This document shows positions 25,070 through 36,099 of a DNA stretch of 64,000 nt, one piece after another. Both the position numbers and the translations under genes were made by a program. Position 1 is the stretch's first letter; each line of letters begins with the position of its first letter. The notes under the pieces are model-generated. The model worked only from the letters and a program-made list of their open reading frames with translations, was not told the origin of the DNA and ran no database searches. The stretch is from Toxoplasma gondii ME49 (Eukaryota > Apicomplexa > Conoidasida > Eucoccidiorida > Sarcocystidae): the NCBI RefSeq assembly GCF_000006565.2, contig NC_031477.1, forward strand, positions 2,946,043 to 3,010,042. The letters run 5' to 3'.

Positions 25070-27476
25070 CGGAATGCTGCGTCAGGCCCTAGGCGAGCGG
25101 AAGCGGCAGGTCGAGCTCAAAGTGGAACAGCTATGTGAAGCGCGTGCAATTTGTCGCATACGTTTCCACTTTAACCTTATGTACAGTGGTATTTGATGTG
25201 GCTAATGACCTTGTTCGAAATGGATAGGAAGTTTACTTGCATTGACTTGTGGCGTAGTCCTTCGAAACCATATGGACCTTTCTAAATCACCGGAACGCAG
25301 AGAGCTACGGATAAGAGAAACGCAGGCATACACATTTGCAAATGATAGCGATTACCGCTTGCACGTAGTTTTTTGGCAATTTTATCATCCAGCTGCATAT
25401 TTTCTACTTTTGTCTAAAAGGGGCAAAAGCGCGCTGAGTTGCAATATCGCTACGTCCTGTTCGGCCAGCCGGTAGGGTGCCGAGATTGGTAGTTTAGCTT
25501 CCAGAAGTCAGCAATGAGCCACCCGAGTCAATTTTTGGTTCATTCCACGTGCACGTGAATTTTAACGACACACGATCACTACTGGGCGAGAAACAGGTGT
25601 TTGCTGCCGGTCTTGTTGCCCTGATGAGCTGTTATTGTAAGCTCCTGTTCCGTAGTGCCAAACTTAAAAGTGCACTTCTTCTTCAGTGTAAAAATCCTAT
25701 GTTCGAGGGAGAGCATCATAAGGATTCTGCAATCAGACTGTTTCGAATGTCAGTTCATTTTCCAGTACAAATTCACCGTAAACCGTCGCGTTTAATCTGG
25801 ATTCCAACGGTCCGCAGCTATTTGGTTCCCAGTATACGACACCTTTCAAGCGCACGCTCTCACATTTGATAAAACCTATGCATTGACCTTTGACACAAAA
25901 CGTAATATTGGGGCACATAAACTATAAGCTGCTGTTCGCGGATGGAGGTGTTTTTTCGCGGGATACTATTGGTTCAGGGACCGCCCTGCTACTTTCTGGC
26001 CGGACGACCTGATCAACGCAGCTAAGTTAGAAAGTGTCGTGCTCTGGCCACTGAAAATTGTCAACACACAGTCCGCAGGCTGCAAATACTAACGGTAACG
26101 CCATCGAAGTAAAGTTGCGGTACATATGTTCGGTCTTTTCTAGCAACTGCAAAACCCTCAGTGGAAAGGCACTGGCGCCTGAAACGTAGGGAGACGTTCC
26201 AGTGCAGCAGGAGATGCTACGTCGATGGAGTAGCTGCGACCCTGATGTATGGTTCATTTAATATGTCGAATAAGACAGTCTGTCCAAGTTCCATATAGGG
26301 ACACCGCCGAGCAACAGCCAACGTGTCCGATGGGCCTCTTCTGCGCGAGACCATGTAGTGACGAAACCAGAAATTCGGCGTATGCCGGAGAACATTGCCG
26401 ATATATTCAGCTTCTTGCATATCATCAACGGTCATGTGTTCTCCGTAGCTGAGCATTCACATCTCGGGACCAGAACTCATTGTGGTAGTGTCAAGACTGC
26501 ATGTGACCTTCCTGATCGACGAGTGACTTGCAGACAAACTCTGCATGCGTGTTGCTACAACCACCACCAGTCCGGGACTCGTCTGTGTCACTTGCCCAAA
26601 AAAACTCACCAACATTACCAGTTCTTCACTGAGAACAAAAGGATCTTGGCCGCATTCATGGAATTGATCTGCGCGAGTCTATAAATTTACCCTGTACAGA
26701 GGGAAAACCATGGTATGTCTTGCATGTTCACGGGCTAAAGCGGTTAGAGGGGGCTTCGAGGCAAGCGGATTGCATGTAGCGGGAAAAAACCACTGACATG
26801 CCTGACTCAGAGCCGTATAGATTCTGTTCAACCAACCACTCGTTTTTTTCGGTTTATACTAACTGTGGCTTGTGAGATGTGTCTCCGTGAACAGGGTTTT
26901 CTTCGCACCACCAGTGCCGGGTCACCCGGTCCCTGCGGTGGCGGTCACACCCGGGGTCAGCTCATGTCTTTCATTTCTATTTCTTACCAGCAGCAGCTCT
27001 CTTGCTGATTGTCTATACTTTCCCCTACATTAGTACAGCCGCAGCTTCGAATCGGCTTTGAAAGTTTTCTTAAGCTTCATCTTTCCGTTTCGACTAGAAA
27101 GCAATAGTGTTTTCGAAGACAGGCTGCATCACCGGAACAATGGAACATTCAACTGCCCAGTGACACCATTTCTATATTTCGTTTTTACTAGGACAACTTT
27201 TCGCGCCGTCAGTTTACCCTCCATTCAGCGTTCCTGAACCCCGAATGCATGATTCGTTTTCCCGTGGAGGACCAATGAGCCCCCGGAACTCCTTCGTAGA
27301 ATAGTGTCAGGTCGGTCATACAAGAGGAATGACGTCCGTCCTCGTCACCCATTGGGGCTGAGGGCATGGCGTTTCGACGAGTACTTCTGTAAACATATCT
27401 TTGACATCATCTGTCCCGTCTCGTTTGATTTGTGGACCGGCAGGTCCACGTTCATTTTCTATTTCTAGTCCACGAA
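25070..27476. other. Intergenic: P5B 3' flank and AP-3 beta 5' flank
   Basis: About 2.4 kb between two plus-strand genes. No open frame with a credible start or splice sites was found; short frames at 25549-25869 and 26358-26684 look random. A GC-rich island around 26917-26960 contains the inverted repeat CCGGGT-C-ACCCGG followed by more G/C-rich sequence in otherwise AT-rich DNA. TTTCTATTTCTAG ending at 27468 would be a good splice acceptor just before the AP-3 beta start, so an intron in the 5' leader is possible. Confidence 0.5.
27432..27449. repeat. Perfect inverted repeat 27 nt upstream of AP-3 beta start
   Basis: GTGGACC-GGCA-GGTCCAC has perfect 7-bp arms and a 4-nt loop, placed 27 nt before the ATG at 27477. 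If it lies in the mature leader it would form a stable hairpin; if the AG at 27467-27468 is a splice acceptor it is removed. No function is shown. Confidence 0.7.
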
Positions 27477-30400
27477 ATGTCCCTATCCCCACTGATGGCG
27501 TCGACTGGCCCTCTTTTGGATCGTGCATCTGCAGGGATGCGGGCACTGATCAACATTGTCTCCAAGAGTGAGTGCCAGTATTTTGAAGAGGGACATTTCA
27601 ACGCGGCGCAAGTGAAAAAAGAGTTGCAAGATGCAAGCGTGGAGTCGAAGGTAACTGCCATGAAGCGTCTTCTTGCCGCTCATGCAGGCGGTGCGGATGT
27701 CTCGGCACTGCTTCCGGAGGTTGTGAAGGCCATCGCTGTGCCCGATCTCGAGCTGAAGCGCCTTGTCTATCTTTTCCTGATCCAATATGCTGAAGGAAAT
27801 CGGGATCTTGCTCTGCTATCCATCAACTCCTTCCAGAAAGACTTGACCGACAGGAATCAGGTTGTTCGCGCTGCTGCGTTGAAAGCACTCGCTTCCATCC
27901 GCCTCCTCGAAGTTGTGCAACTTCTTGTCATCTCGTTGAAGCGAGCGGCTGCAGACTGCTCGCCGTTCGTTAGACGTACGGCGGCGCAGTGCGTGGTGAA
28001 GGTGTTCGCCCTTGACCAGGACCAGTTTGAGGAGTTAAAAAGCATTGTCCTTACTCTTCTGGCCGATGTGGAAGTGTCCGTCGTTGGTGCTGCCTTGATT
28101 GCGTTTCGTGAACTGTGTCTTCGCCATTCCCACCTGCTTCTTCACGAAGGCGAAAGCCATCCAGACGACCGTGAGCAATACTTGGAGTGCACTTATACCC
28201 CGACCGGTGAAAACGGGGGGTTGCGGACGGCCACACCTCGCACGCCTCTCCCCGTACCGGGTCTGGAGGCTGCAGATCAGGGGAAAGACGCAAGGGAATT
28301 CCGAGGTCAAGCGGCTGCCCTGGCGCTTCTTCACGGGCATTATCGCAGGCTGCAGAAATGTCTTCTCCAGTTGGAGCCGTTTACTCAAGTCGTCGCTGTA
28401 GACATCTTCATGCGGTACTGCCGTTTATTCTTCGCTGATCCGGTCGAGCACTATCGGCGGCAGCCTTCTGCGACTATCGGCGCTGACACTTCATCCACCG
28501 ATTTGGGGAGAACCAGTGAAAAAGGTTGGTCTGCTGTGGACCAGCATTTGAAATTGTCTCCTGAAAGGACGCGCGCGCGCTCCGGCGACAAGAGCAACGC
28601 AAACGCTGCCGGTCTCGCCTCTGTGACCATAGATAAGCTTACCGCGGACTCCCCGGGCAATCCTGTACCTACGGATTTTCGGTTATTTCTGTCAAATCTG
28701 CCGCTGCTACTCCACTCTGAGAGTTCGGCAGTAGTGGTAGCGGCAACGGCCGCACTTTTCTCGCTTCTGCCTTCTGCCACATCAGCATGGCAAGCTGCTG
28801 TTCACCCTCTTTTGAGATGTATGCACACGTCCGCGCCCGATCTGCAAGAACCGCTGCTTCATACTATTGCAGTGTTGGGGTCCGCGGCTCCGTCGCTGTT
28901 TATTCCGCATGTGCGCTCCTTCTTCCTTCGCTTCTCGGATTCCCCAACAGTCAAGCAAGCGAAACTGAAAGTTCTTCGAAGCCTCCTGGTTTCAGCGTCT
29001 TCACAGTATTCGTCTGGCGATGGAGTCAGTTCGCTGGCGCTTCTTCTGTTGACCGAGGTCCGCACGTACATTCACTGGCCAGGTGACCAAGCTCTGCTTT
29101 CCTCGTCTTTCCGCCTGCTCACATTCTTAGCTCTCCGGTTCCCGGGCGTCCAGGCCGCGAGCATGCAAACTTTCGTTCAGCTCCTCGACGCACCTTCGGC
29201 GGCTCTCGCCGCAGAAGCAGTTTTGGCTCTCCAGACGCTCCTTCAGCGCCAGCTTGAGCAGCAGCGCGAAAGCAGCGCTCGTGGCGGCCAGCTGGGCCAT
29301 CTGCTCTTGCAACTGGTTTCACAGTTTCCGCGGGTGCATGCGCCACCAGCCCGCGCATCGGTGGTCTGGATCGTGGGCCAGTACCAGCGCGAAGTAGGCT
29401 GGGTGGCTGCTGACTTCTTGCGGCAGCTGGTCCCGAAGTTCAAAGCGGAGGCTGAGGAAGTCAAGCTACAGATCTTACTCCTCGCCCTCAAAGTCTGGGC
29501 CTTCCACTGGCTCAACAAGAGGGGACTCGCCGGAGACGAGAACGACAGGGTCTTCAACCCTGATGGGGAAGATGGCAGTGGAGCTCCTCCAGCAGCCACA
29601 CGAGGCGCACAAAGTGGAAATGCACATGATGAGGAAGGGCCGTCTCGAGGCTCCGTGGGAGGTCAAAGGCTGGAACAGCTGCGCCAAACGTCTCGTGATG
29701 TCAGCGTGACACCCGGTTCTTCCCGAGGAGTGCAGACACGCGATGGAGTGACGGACGCGACAGGGCCAGGCCAGCAAGAGTCACTGCTTTTGCCAATGCC
29801 AACGAAGCAAGATAGTGAGAAAGCCTTTGCGCGGTTGGACGGGATGCTCAAGTATGTCTGTGAGGTGGCAAGCTTCGACAGAAGCTACGATGTTAGAGAC
29901 ATGGCTCAGCTCTATTTCACTTTGTCGCAACTCGCTCTGTCGACGGAGAGCACGGAGGAAAGGCAAGAAAGTTCAGAGGGGAAGATCAAAAGAGAGGACA
30001 TGGCCGGGGAACAAATCTCAGCCGATGGAACGCATGGCTTTCACCAGCCTGAAGCAGTCGACCTCTCATTCAATGACCTTTCCGGTTTTGGCGGGGACGC
30101 TCTGAAACCTGGAACGCCACTGCGGGGCATGCAGAAGTTTGCGAGCACTTACATGCGGTTTCTCGCAGCTGCGCCTGGTGTAGAGATCCAGAAAAGGACA
30201 GAAGGACAATCTTTGGATACTAAAACGGGTCCGGCAGCACCTGGCCTTACCTGCTGTCACGTATTGCAAAATGGGGACGGAGAGCGCGAAGCTGACCACG
30301 CAGTTGGCCCAGACGTGATCGAGGATAGCCACGGTCCAGCCTTCGTTTTAGGATCTCTTTCGGACCATATGGCTGAGCGCATGCTTGGGTACGTCTCACT

Positions 30401-31085
30401 GCCACCGTTCGCTGAAGAAAATTCGTCTGAGCAACTGCGGTACGTGGAGACAGAAGAACGGCGCGCTCTGGTTGTTGGACCCTCTGGTGGCTTAGGCCGC
30501 ACTGCTGGTGGACTGTCTCCTCACAAGGAGCTCAAATCGATTTCCTCCGACGACGTGGTTGTTAAGAGGAATGCAGCCGCACTGATGGGACGCGAAGCAG
30601 TCGCGAAAGCCGCTCTCACTCCTCTCGACCTCGACTCCTTCTACAGCGATCTTTGCGGGGGCTCTGGAAACAGCAGCTCGGGGGTGGACACAGCGTCGGC
30701 ACCAGCGGGGCAGCAAGACTGTGGAGAAGCAACTGGACACCACACCAGAGCTGAACAGGGGGACGCCCGCGGCAAAACGAGTTTGTGGCAGATGTTTGGG
30801 AACGCCGAAGAGCTGGGTAATGACGCGGAAGTCGAAGCACGTGACACTGCGATTCAGTCAGGCACACACACCGGTGCAGTGGGCGGCGTTAAGAGCGCAA
30901 CATGCTGCGAAGGTGTCGCTGTAGCTGGCGAAGATGATGAAAGCGAAGACGAAGATAGGGAGTGGCGCGCAGCTGCAGTGGGCGAGAAAGAAGATATCTG
31001 CGACGGGTCCTGTGACAATGACAGTAGTCGGGGAGACGACAGAGAGGAGGAGGGTGACTGGAAATTCATGCCAGCTGCTCGGTGA
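27477..31085 (+). CDS. AP3B: AP-3 complex subunit beta (beta adaptin), 1202 aa
   Basis: A single open frame of 1203 codons. The ATG at 27477 is the first in frame after an upstream non-ATG extension; a second ATG at 27495 is possible. The N-terminal half is an adaptin armadillo/HEAT trunk (from about residue 75, LKRLVYLFLIQYAEGNRDLA, then RNQVVRAAALKALASIR and SPFVRRTAAQCVVKVFALD), matching beta adaptins of AP-3 type. The trunk segment VAVDIFMRYCRLFF is also typical. A polar insertion separates this from the last trunk element near residue 800 (YVCEVASFDRSYDVRDMAQ), which corresponds to the AP-3 beta RYD..YDIRDR region. The C-terminal 150 residues are acidic and Ser-rich, with no ear domain that I recognise. 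AP-3 sorts cargo from Golgi/endosomes to lysosome-related compartments; in parasites that would be organelle-directed traffic. Confidence 0.85.
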   Translation: MSLSPLMASTGPLLDRASAGMRALINIVSKSECQYFEEGHFNAAQVKKELQDASVESKVTAMKRLLAAHAGGADVSALLPEVVKAIAVPDLELKRLVYLFLIQYAEGNRDLALLSINSFQKDLTDRNQVVRAAALKALASIRLLEVVQLLVISLKRAAADCSPFVRRTAAQCVVKVFALDQDQFEELKSIVLTLLADVEVSVVGAALIAFRELCLRHSHLLLHEGESHPDDREQYLECTYTPTGENGGLRTATPRTPLPVPGLEAADQGKDAREFRGQAAALALLHGHYRRLQKCLLQLEPFTQVVAVDIFMRYCRLFFADPVEHYRRQPSATIGADTSSTDLGRTSEKGWSAVDQHLKLSPERTRARSGDKSNANAAGLASVTIDKLTADSPGNPVPTDFRLFLSNLPLLLHSESSAVVVAATAALFSLLPSATSAWQAAVHPLLRCMHTSAPDLQEPLLHTIAVLGSAAPSLFIPHVRSFFLRFSDSPTVKQAKLKVLRSLLVSASSQYSSGDGVSSLALLLLTEVRTYIHWPGDQALLSSSFRLLTFLALRFPGVQAASMQTFVQLLDAPSAALAAEAVLALQTLLQRQLEQQRESSARGGQLGHLLLQLVSQFPRVHAPPARASVVWIVGQYQREVGWVAADFLRQLVPKFKAEAEEVKLQILLLALKVWAFHWLNKRGLAGDENDRVFNPDGEDGSGAPPAATRGAQSGNAHDEEGPSRGSVGGQRLEQLRQTSRDVSVTPGSSRGVQTRDGVTDATGPGQQESLLLPMPTKQDSEKAFARLDGMLKYVCEVASFDRSYDVRDMAQLYFTLSQLALSTESTEERQESSEGKIKREDMAGEQISADGTHGFHQPEAVDLSFNDLSGFGGDALKPGTPLRGMQKFASTYMRFLAAAPGVEIQKRTEGQSLDTKTGPAAPGLTCCHVLQNGDGEREADHAVGPDVIEDSHGPAFVLGSLSDHMAERMLGYVSLPPFAEENSSEQLRYVETEERRALVVGPSGGLGRTAGGLSPHKELKSISSDDVVVKRNAAALMGREAVAKAALTPLDLDSFYSDLCGGSGNSSSGVDTASAPAGQQDCGEATGHHTRAEQGDARGKTSLWQMFGNAEELGNDAEVEARDTAIQSGTHTGAVGGVKSATCCEGVAVAGEDDESEDEDREWRAAAVGEKEDICDGSCDNDSSRGDDREEEGDWKFMPAAR

Positions 31086-34000
31086 CGATGCGTACGGTGA
31101 CCACCGCACATGCCGTTTCTCACCAGGAGCTGCTGCAACTGCGTGCATACATTTGTTTGCTCTGATAGGAAAATGATATGTTGGTTACTTTGTGGTGTCG
31201 TGGCTGACACAGCGAAAAACGATGGTAGTGCATTCGGTTGCCTCGAGTCCAAGCTCTGCTGTGTCAAGGAGGCGACTTGACAGCTCCCAGTAACTGGCAC
31301 TCTCCCTGCTCGAGAGACGGTACTCGTCTGTACAGTGTATCGGCTACAGCGAATTTCACAGGAATCACTGGTATTCACTGGGAAGACGGAATGCTAAATC
31401 CACGCGCAGTTTTACAAGCAAAGCAAACTCTTCGGCGGCTGTTGCTGGGGGATGGATAGGCGGCACAAAGAGGCGCCTTTACTTCGGGCAACCATACAGC
31501 TGCTAGTTAGTGCAGCAGTCCCTTTACGCCTACAGACAATAGCGGCAATGTAGAGTAACGTTAATCGGCAGGTTACATTTGGTGTATTTGAGCCTGTTCG
31601 TCTGCGAGTAGAGAAACAGAAAACAGTCCTGGTGGTAGAGGAAGACAAAACAATTGTGGTCCTCTCCGTGATGCACTCAGCATATTGAAGCAGAGCAGCT
31701 TTAGAAAGGCACCTTTTTCCGACTGTGGGTCCTATAGTGGATAGACGTGTACGACTGTGCTTCAATGCTCCTTACAGACAAATTTAACACGTTGTGGCAA
31801 TTTTGCGAGGATTTGTTTTCCGTGTTGCGGTTTCCACTCGGAAAGCGCGGAAGGCATGTACCTTGGCGAGAAGACACTCTGTGGAATTGCTTGCTAGTTT
31901 TTCCCGCAGAAAGGCGCCTCTACAGTGCCTAGTCATCGAGAACTGTTGTCAGAATCTCCTGTCTCGTGTGTAGTTGTTGTGCCACCTGTCACAGGAATTT
32001 GAGTACTGTTTGAAATGCAGTATTTCCGGTTAGCACAATCGCTATGCAGTTCTCACCTGTGTGCTCAGAAGCAAGTGCATGAGCTACATCGACATATTGG
32101 TTGCTGCTTGCAGTTCATTTGTTGGTAAACTGCTTTCGAGCTGTCAACAGTTACGTTACACGTGCAACCATTGTATGCATGTTACTGACGGAACAAACGC
32201 TACAACTCATTTAATAGTTCGATCAATACCAGCGTGACGGCGCTGGAACATTCAGCAGCGCAGTTAAAAACGGTTCCTGACTAACGAGCCAAGTTTCCGT
32301 ATGAACAGACACTGAACCACATGACAGGTACGTCATGGCGACGTTGTGAGTGAGATAGAAGTTTTTGATGCGAATAGATTATCAAACAAGTAACTCGATT
32401 GAAACAGCGTTTCCTGCGTTTATTGTGGAGCTGATTTTCCGTCCGCATGCCTTACCACTGTGTACGTGCGGACAGTACTCTTTCTCTCTAAACAGTCACC
32501 TCAAAGAGCTGCACGGGCGATCCAAGTCAAAGTGTGAGACGACACCAACATTTCCAGAGTGGCAGCAATATTGTCGAGCGAGTCACCAAAGAGCCCTACA
32601 ATAATAATCGAACGCATGGCTTACTCACAGAAACATTCGCTTCTGACTGTAACACGACCGTTTGAATTCCGACATGTTTAGTGACACTTGCGGTCTTCCG
32701 TTCCTGACTGGTGACTCTGAAGGAACGAAGTTCTGGCATCATTTAGGAACGATGAGTAAAGTGGACAGACTGGCCTCTGGAGCCCGGTGCGCCAAGTCAA
32801 ATTAACGATTCCATTGGAGCATGGAGGATCGACATGATTGTGTGGTTCTTATTGGGCGCCCCTATGCCAGTGACGCATGCTCGCACCAACACTGTTGTTG
32901 AGCATATGTGTGTGCCTTCTATGCTTGTGGCCGTGTGGCTGACGGACCGTTACACTTTCGGCATACGCAAGATGTGTTGCTTGGCCTTTCTCGTTTCTCA
33001 GGTTTGTTTGTTTGTTCGGTGTCTTCCCCGGTTTCATCCCCTCCACCAATTTATTTTTGCTGCAGTATTCATCTTGTGTTTTGTTCAGGCGTTTGCTCTT
33101 CCAATCGTGTGTCCTTTCAAGGCTATTCTCCGACATCTGGGACGGTTGCTTTCGGAGTTGGCTGTGTGTGATTCAGTTTACCATGTGCAGGTGAATTGCA
33201 TCCAGCAAGGGAGACTGCACAGCATGCGGAATGGAGGCGGAGGCGTGCGTCCCTCTGAAAGATCCGCGGCATTGACTACTTTCCGTTTCTGTTATTTCAA
33301 GGCAGTTGAGTTTAGTCTAGCATGCTTTTTGGAGGACTGAGGAACTAATCACTGGCGGGGACGCAACTCGCTCTTTCGGGCTGGCTGTCCACTCTCATAC
33401 AACCACCCCGCGATTCAGAGTGTCCGTCGTAAGACCATCTCCAGTTTAGAATGGACAAGTTCTGGTATTCGTGTAGTCCTATTTTGCCAATGGATACAAG
33501 GTGTATTTCGCAGGACTGAAATTAACTTTTAAATATGATTGGTACGGATAATCCAGCACGCAGACTCAATAGGTAGCCCCACATCAAAAACCCAGGGCTT
33601 CGAGTACGTTCGAACCCCACAGAGTGTCGCCCAGTCATACTGATCGTTTCCTGTTTTTCGTTTCGCTTCAAGGAGTGGACCCTGCCATTTTCAGAGGTAC
33701 TGGGGGCCACCGGTGGAAGCACGAAGAGTTCGGGTTTCATAGGGGCGATTACCACAAAGCTGGCACGCGCTGACCATGTGTGAGGAACGGTTTCGAGAGC
33801 CTCTTGGAATCGCAAAATCGGCCGTGATGTAGTATAATATTGACCACGGCTTTTTCTGTGATTTGTAGACTGACGTATCTGTCGTTTCTTCCGATCTTAC
33901 TCGTGTGTGGATGAGAGACTTCAGTTCATGTTTGTTCCACTCAGGTGAGAGAAAACCTCAGGTTGTCGATTACGGGTTGTAATAATATTGGTGTCTATAA

Positions 34001-34601
34001 TGAGAAAGAGTGAATGGTTCAGGTAAATGGCCTGAAAGACGTCTGTACGCCTTAGTGGTTTTCTCTGAGCCTCTCACGCCAGTAGGATTCGGTTCTAGGA
34101 GACGGTCCGTTTAGTCTAGCGTCTCAAGGCGGGCCGTATGCCGAAACTAATTCCTCCATACCCCTTGCTGTGTTAAGGCAGAAATTTTCTCTGTATGCCT
34201 GCGTTTTGATAGAAGTGTCAGTTCTGTCTGGTGTTTGCATAGCGTGTGTACACCATCCAACTAAGTGCTGCCTCCTCTATTGTTTTTATATTCAACAGTG
34301 TAAAACAAATACTGGAAGACTTTCCACATTTCTTGAGTCCCAAGCTCAACACACCACACCGACTGTTTGTTGTAAGCACCTAATCGGAGGACGGGCTCAC
34401 CAGGTGAGACGTCGTTGAACGGTTCATCGACTCGAGAAGGTGCTGCTCAGAAGATCCTTCCATTCGTGGTCCGTTTCCAGAGAAACAACACTGCACGCCT
34501 CAAATCGACGAAAAGTTTATCCACGTTACAACGATTCGGAAACTCTCCACAGATAGAGAATTACAGAGCGGTATCAGGCATCACCGAGCACGGGGTGGGT
34601 G
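31086..34601. other. Long intergenic region, no convincing gene
   Basis: About 3.5 kb between AP-3 beta and the enkurin gene. Plus-strand open frames exist (notably 32834-33340 with an ATG), but their composition (Cys, Phe, His-rich, hydrophobic patches without pattern) and lack of splice logic argue against coding. It probably contains the AP-3 beta 3' untranslated region and the enkurin promoter. No tRNA or repeat was recognised. Confidence 0.45.
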
Positions 34602-36099
34602 ATGGAGACAACAGATAACATAGGGGCATGCTGTCCTAGCGCAACATGCCCCTCAGATTCACGTCGTTCATCATCTACGCCTTTCGTAGTAAACGCCAGG
34701 AGACATAGCATGCCAGCTGAAGCCGGTAGCGCTGGACCATCAAGAAGCTCGACGCTGGAGAGCGGTGTTTCCGTTGATTCCTTCAACTCGAGGTCAAGTA
34801 AACGATGCGTCTCCAGGACACGGAATTTCATCAAAGAAAATGCACGAAGTGCTGCGGAACACGGAACCCAGCGTCGTCGGCCTATCATCGATTCTGCCGT
34901 TCCCCGACGACATGGAAGCTACGGGCAGATACCCGAGTACTTATCCGTGAGTTTGACTTTCACCAGTCTGAAGTGGTGCCGGATCAAAGACAGGTGTTGG
35001 CTACGCTTTTGCGACTGTGCTTGACAGTTTGGTACGCACGGTGTGTTTTCATTTTTCAGCCCCGCATTCTCCTTGATGGTGGAAGTCTTAACTCCAGAAG
35101 GGGCGGTGGTACATACTGTCCGACGGACAACCATGAGGATGGAACCTGTTTACTCAAATTGCAAACTGGGTATCAATTTGGCAGCCCGCACCATCTCGTC
35201 AGTGAACTGGTGCTTCACGCGATGAGTATGTACGGCTCCAAAATATCAGAAATGCACAGGGTGTCTGAGCAGACCATGTCTTGTAACAGCGAACGGCTGT
35301 CGGAGGTAGACGCAGTTGATCCCTTACCGGTCTGCTTGTGAGACACCTCGGGCTCCGCAAATGGATGTGCAAGACAGGTTACGGTCTATGATGGTGGCTT
35401 GCGTGTTGACCGACGGGATGTACTTGCGCTTTGTATTCGCGTCTGGAGTGCTTCCTTTTGCTTCTGCGCTGCCTGGCTGAAACTCTATCGTTACACTTCA
35501 AAATCTGTCGCCTTACTGATTCTGAAGCCGTACATAGGAATAACTTCATGCAGGGTAGGGCCTGTAGGAGAGGCAGTGCCTCGCCACCCGAGTCTTCCAC
35601 AGTGTCTGCGTGTGAGGTGCTACCTTCAAACGTATGCAGCAAATAAAGTCGAATCTAGAGGAGAAACGACGCAGAGAACTTGAGGAGTCAGAAGCCAGGG
35701 CGCTGCCGCCGGGGACACGTAGGCTGAGCAGCGAAGAAAGGCTGAGCCTCATAGAGAGACTAAAGACAGAGCAGCGAGAGGCGGAGGTACGCTTGATGAG
35801 GGGTTACACAGCAGCGGTTATGCACGTGGATGCAAAAATGGCTGCACGTAACCAAGAGGGAAGCTGGTTGCAGGTTTCTGTGTAAAATCCTGTTGCTACT
35901 AAGAGTGGTCGCACTTTTACGGGATACAAATGATCTGAGTGCGTTTGAATTACTGTTTCAGCATGAGCTGGCAAGGATGCCAATTGCGGTCAAGACGCAA
36001 TCCCAGAGAACTCGGATCGAATTCCTTGAACGCAAGTTGCAGGAGCTGCAACGACAGCAGGAAAAACTCTCTAGGCCAAACCTTCTAGTCGAGATATGA
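34602..36099 (+). CDS. ENKUR: Enkurin domain-containing protein, 209 aa
   Basis: Three phase-0 exons: 34602-34946, 35640-35786 and 35962-36099 (210 codons with stop). The start ATG follows GGGTGGGTG; upstream exons cannot be excluded. The middle contains the enkurin arrangement TRNFIKENARSAAE followed by YGQIPEYLSQIKSNLEEK (compare the family's VPxYL..K.E motif). The C-terminal enkurin domain (about residues 130-209) runs LSSEERLSLIERLKTEQ, MPIAVKTQSQRTRIEFLERK and ends LSRPNLLVEI. Every splice junction restores a continuous domain, which strongly supports the model; reading through the GAG|GTACGC donor would break it. Enkurin/FAP106 proteins are microtubule inner proteins of axonemal doublets. 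Here the likely site is the microgamete flagellum, so stage-restricted expression is expected (inference). Length is slightly below the roughly 255 aa of the human protein. Confidence 0.85.
34622..34653. repeat. Inverted repeat early in enkurin coding sequence
   Basis: AGGGGCATG and CATGCCCCT form perfect 9-bp arms separated by 14 nt, starting 20 nt after the ATG. It could fold into a hairpin near the start codon; no regulatory role is shown. Confidence 0.7.

Noticed and set aside
24750..25196. 148-codon frame as the C-terminus of the P5B pump
   Set aside because: Two short in-phase exons in other frames (24784-24885 and 24932-25069) give a membrane-helix ending consistent with the family; this frame is polar and out of phase.
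32834..33340. 168-codon plus-strand frame beginning with ATG
   Set aside because: Hydrophobic and Cys/His patches without regular spacing, no family likeness, isolated in a non-coding spacer; kept only as a remark.
33590..33670. GGTTCGAAC on the minus strand as a tRNA T-loop
   Set aside because: The flanking bases do not form a T-stem or a 7-bp acceptor stem.
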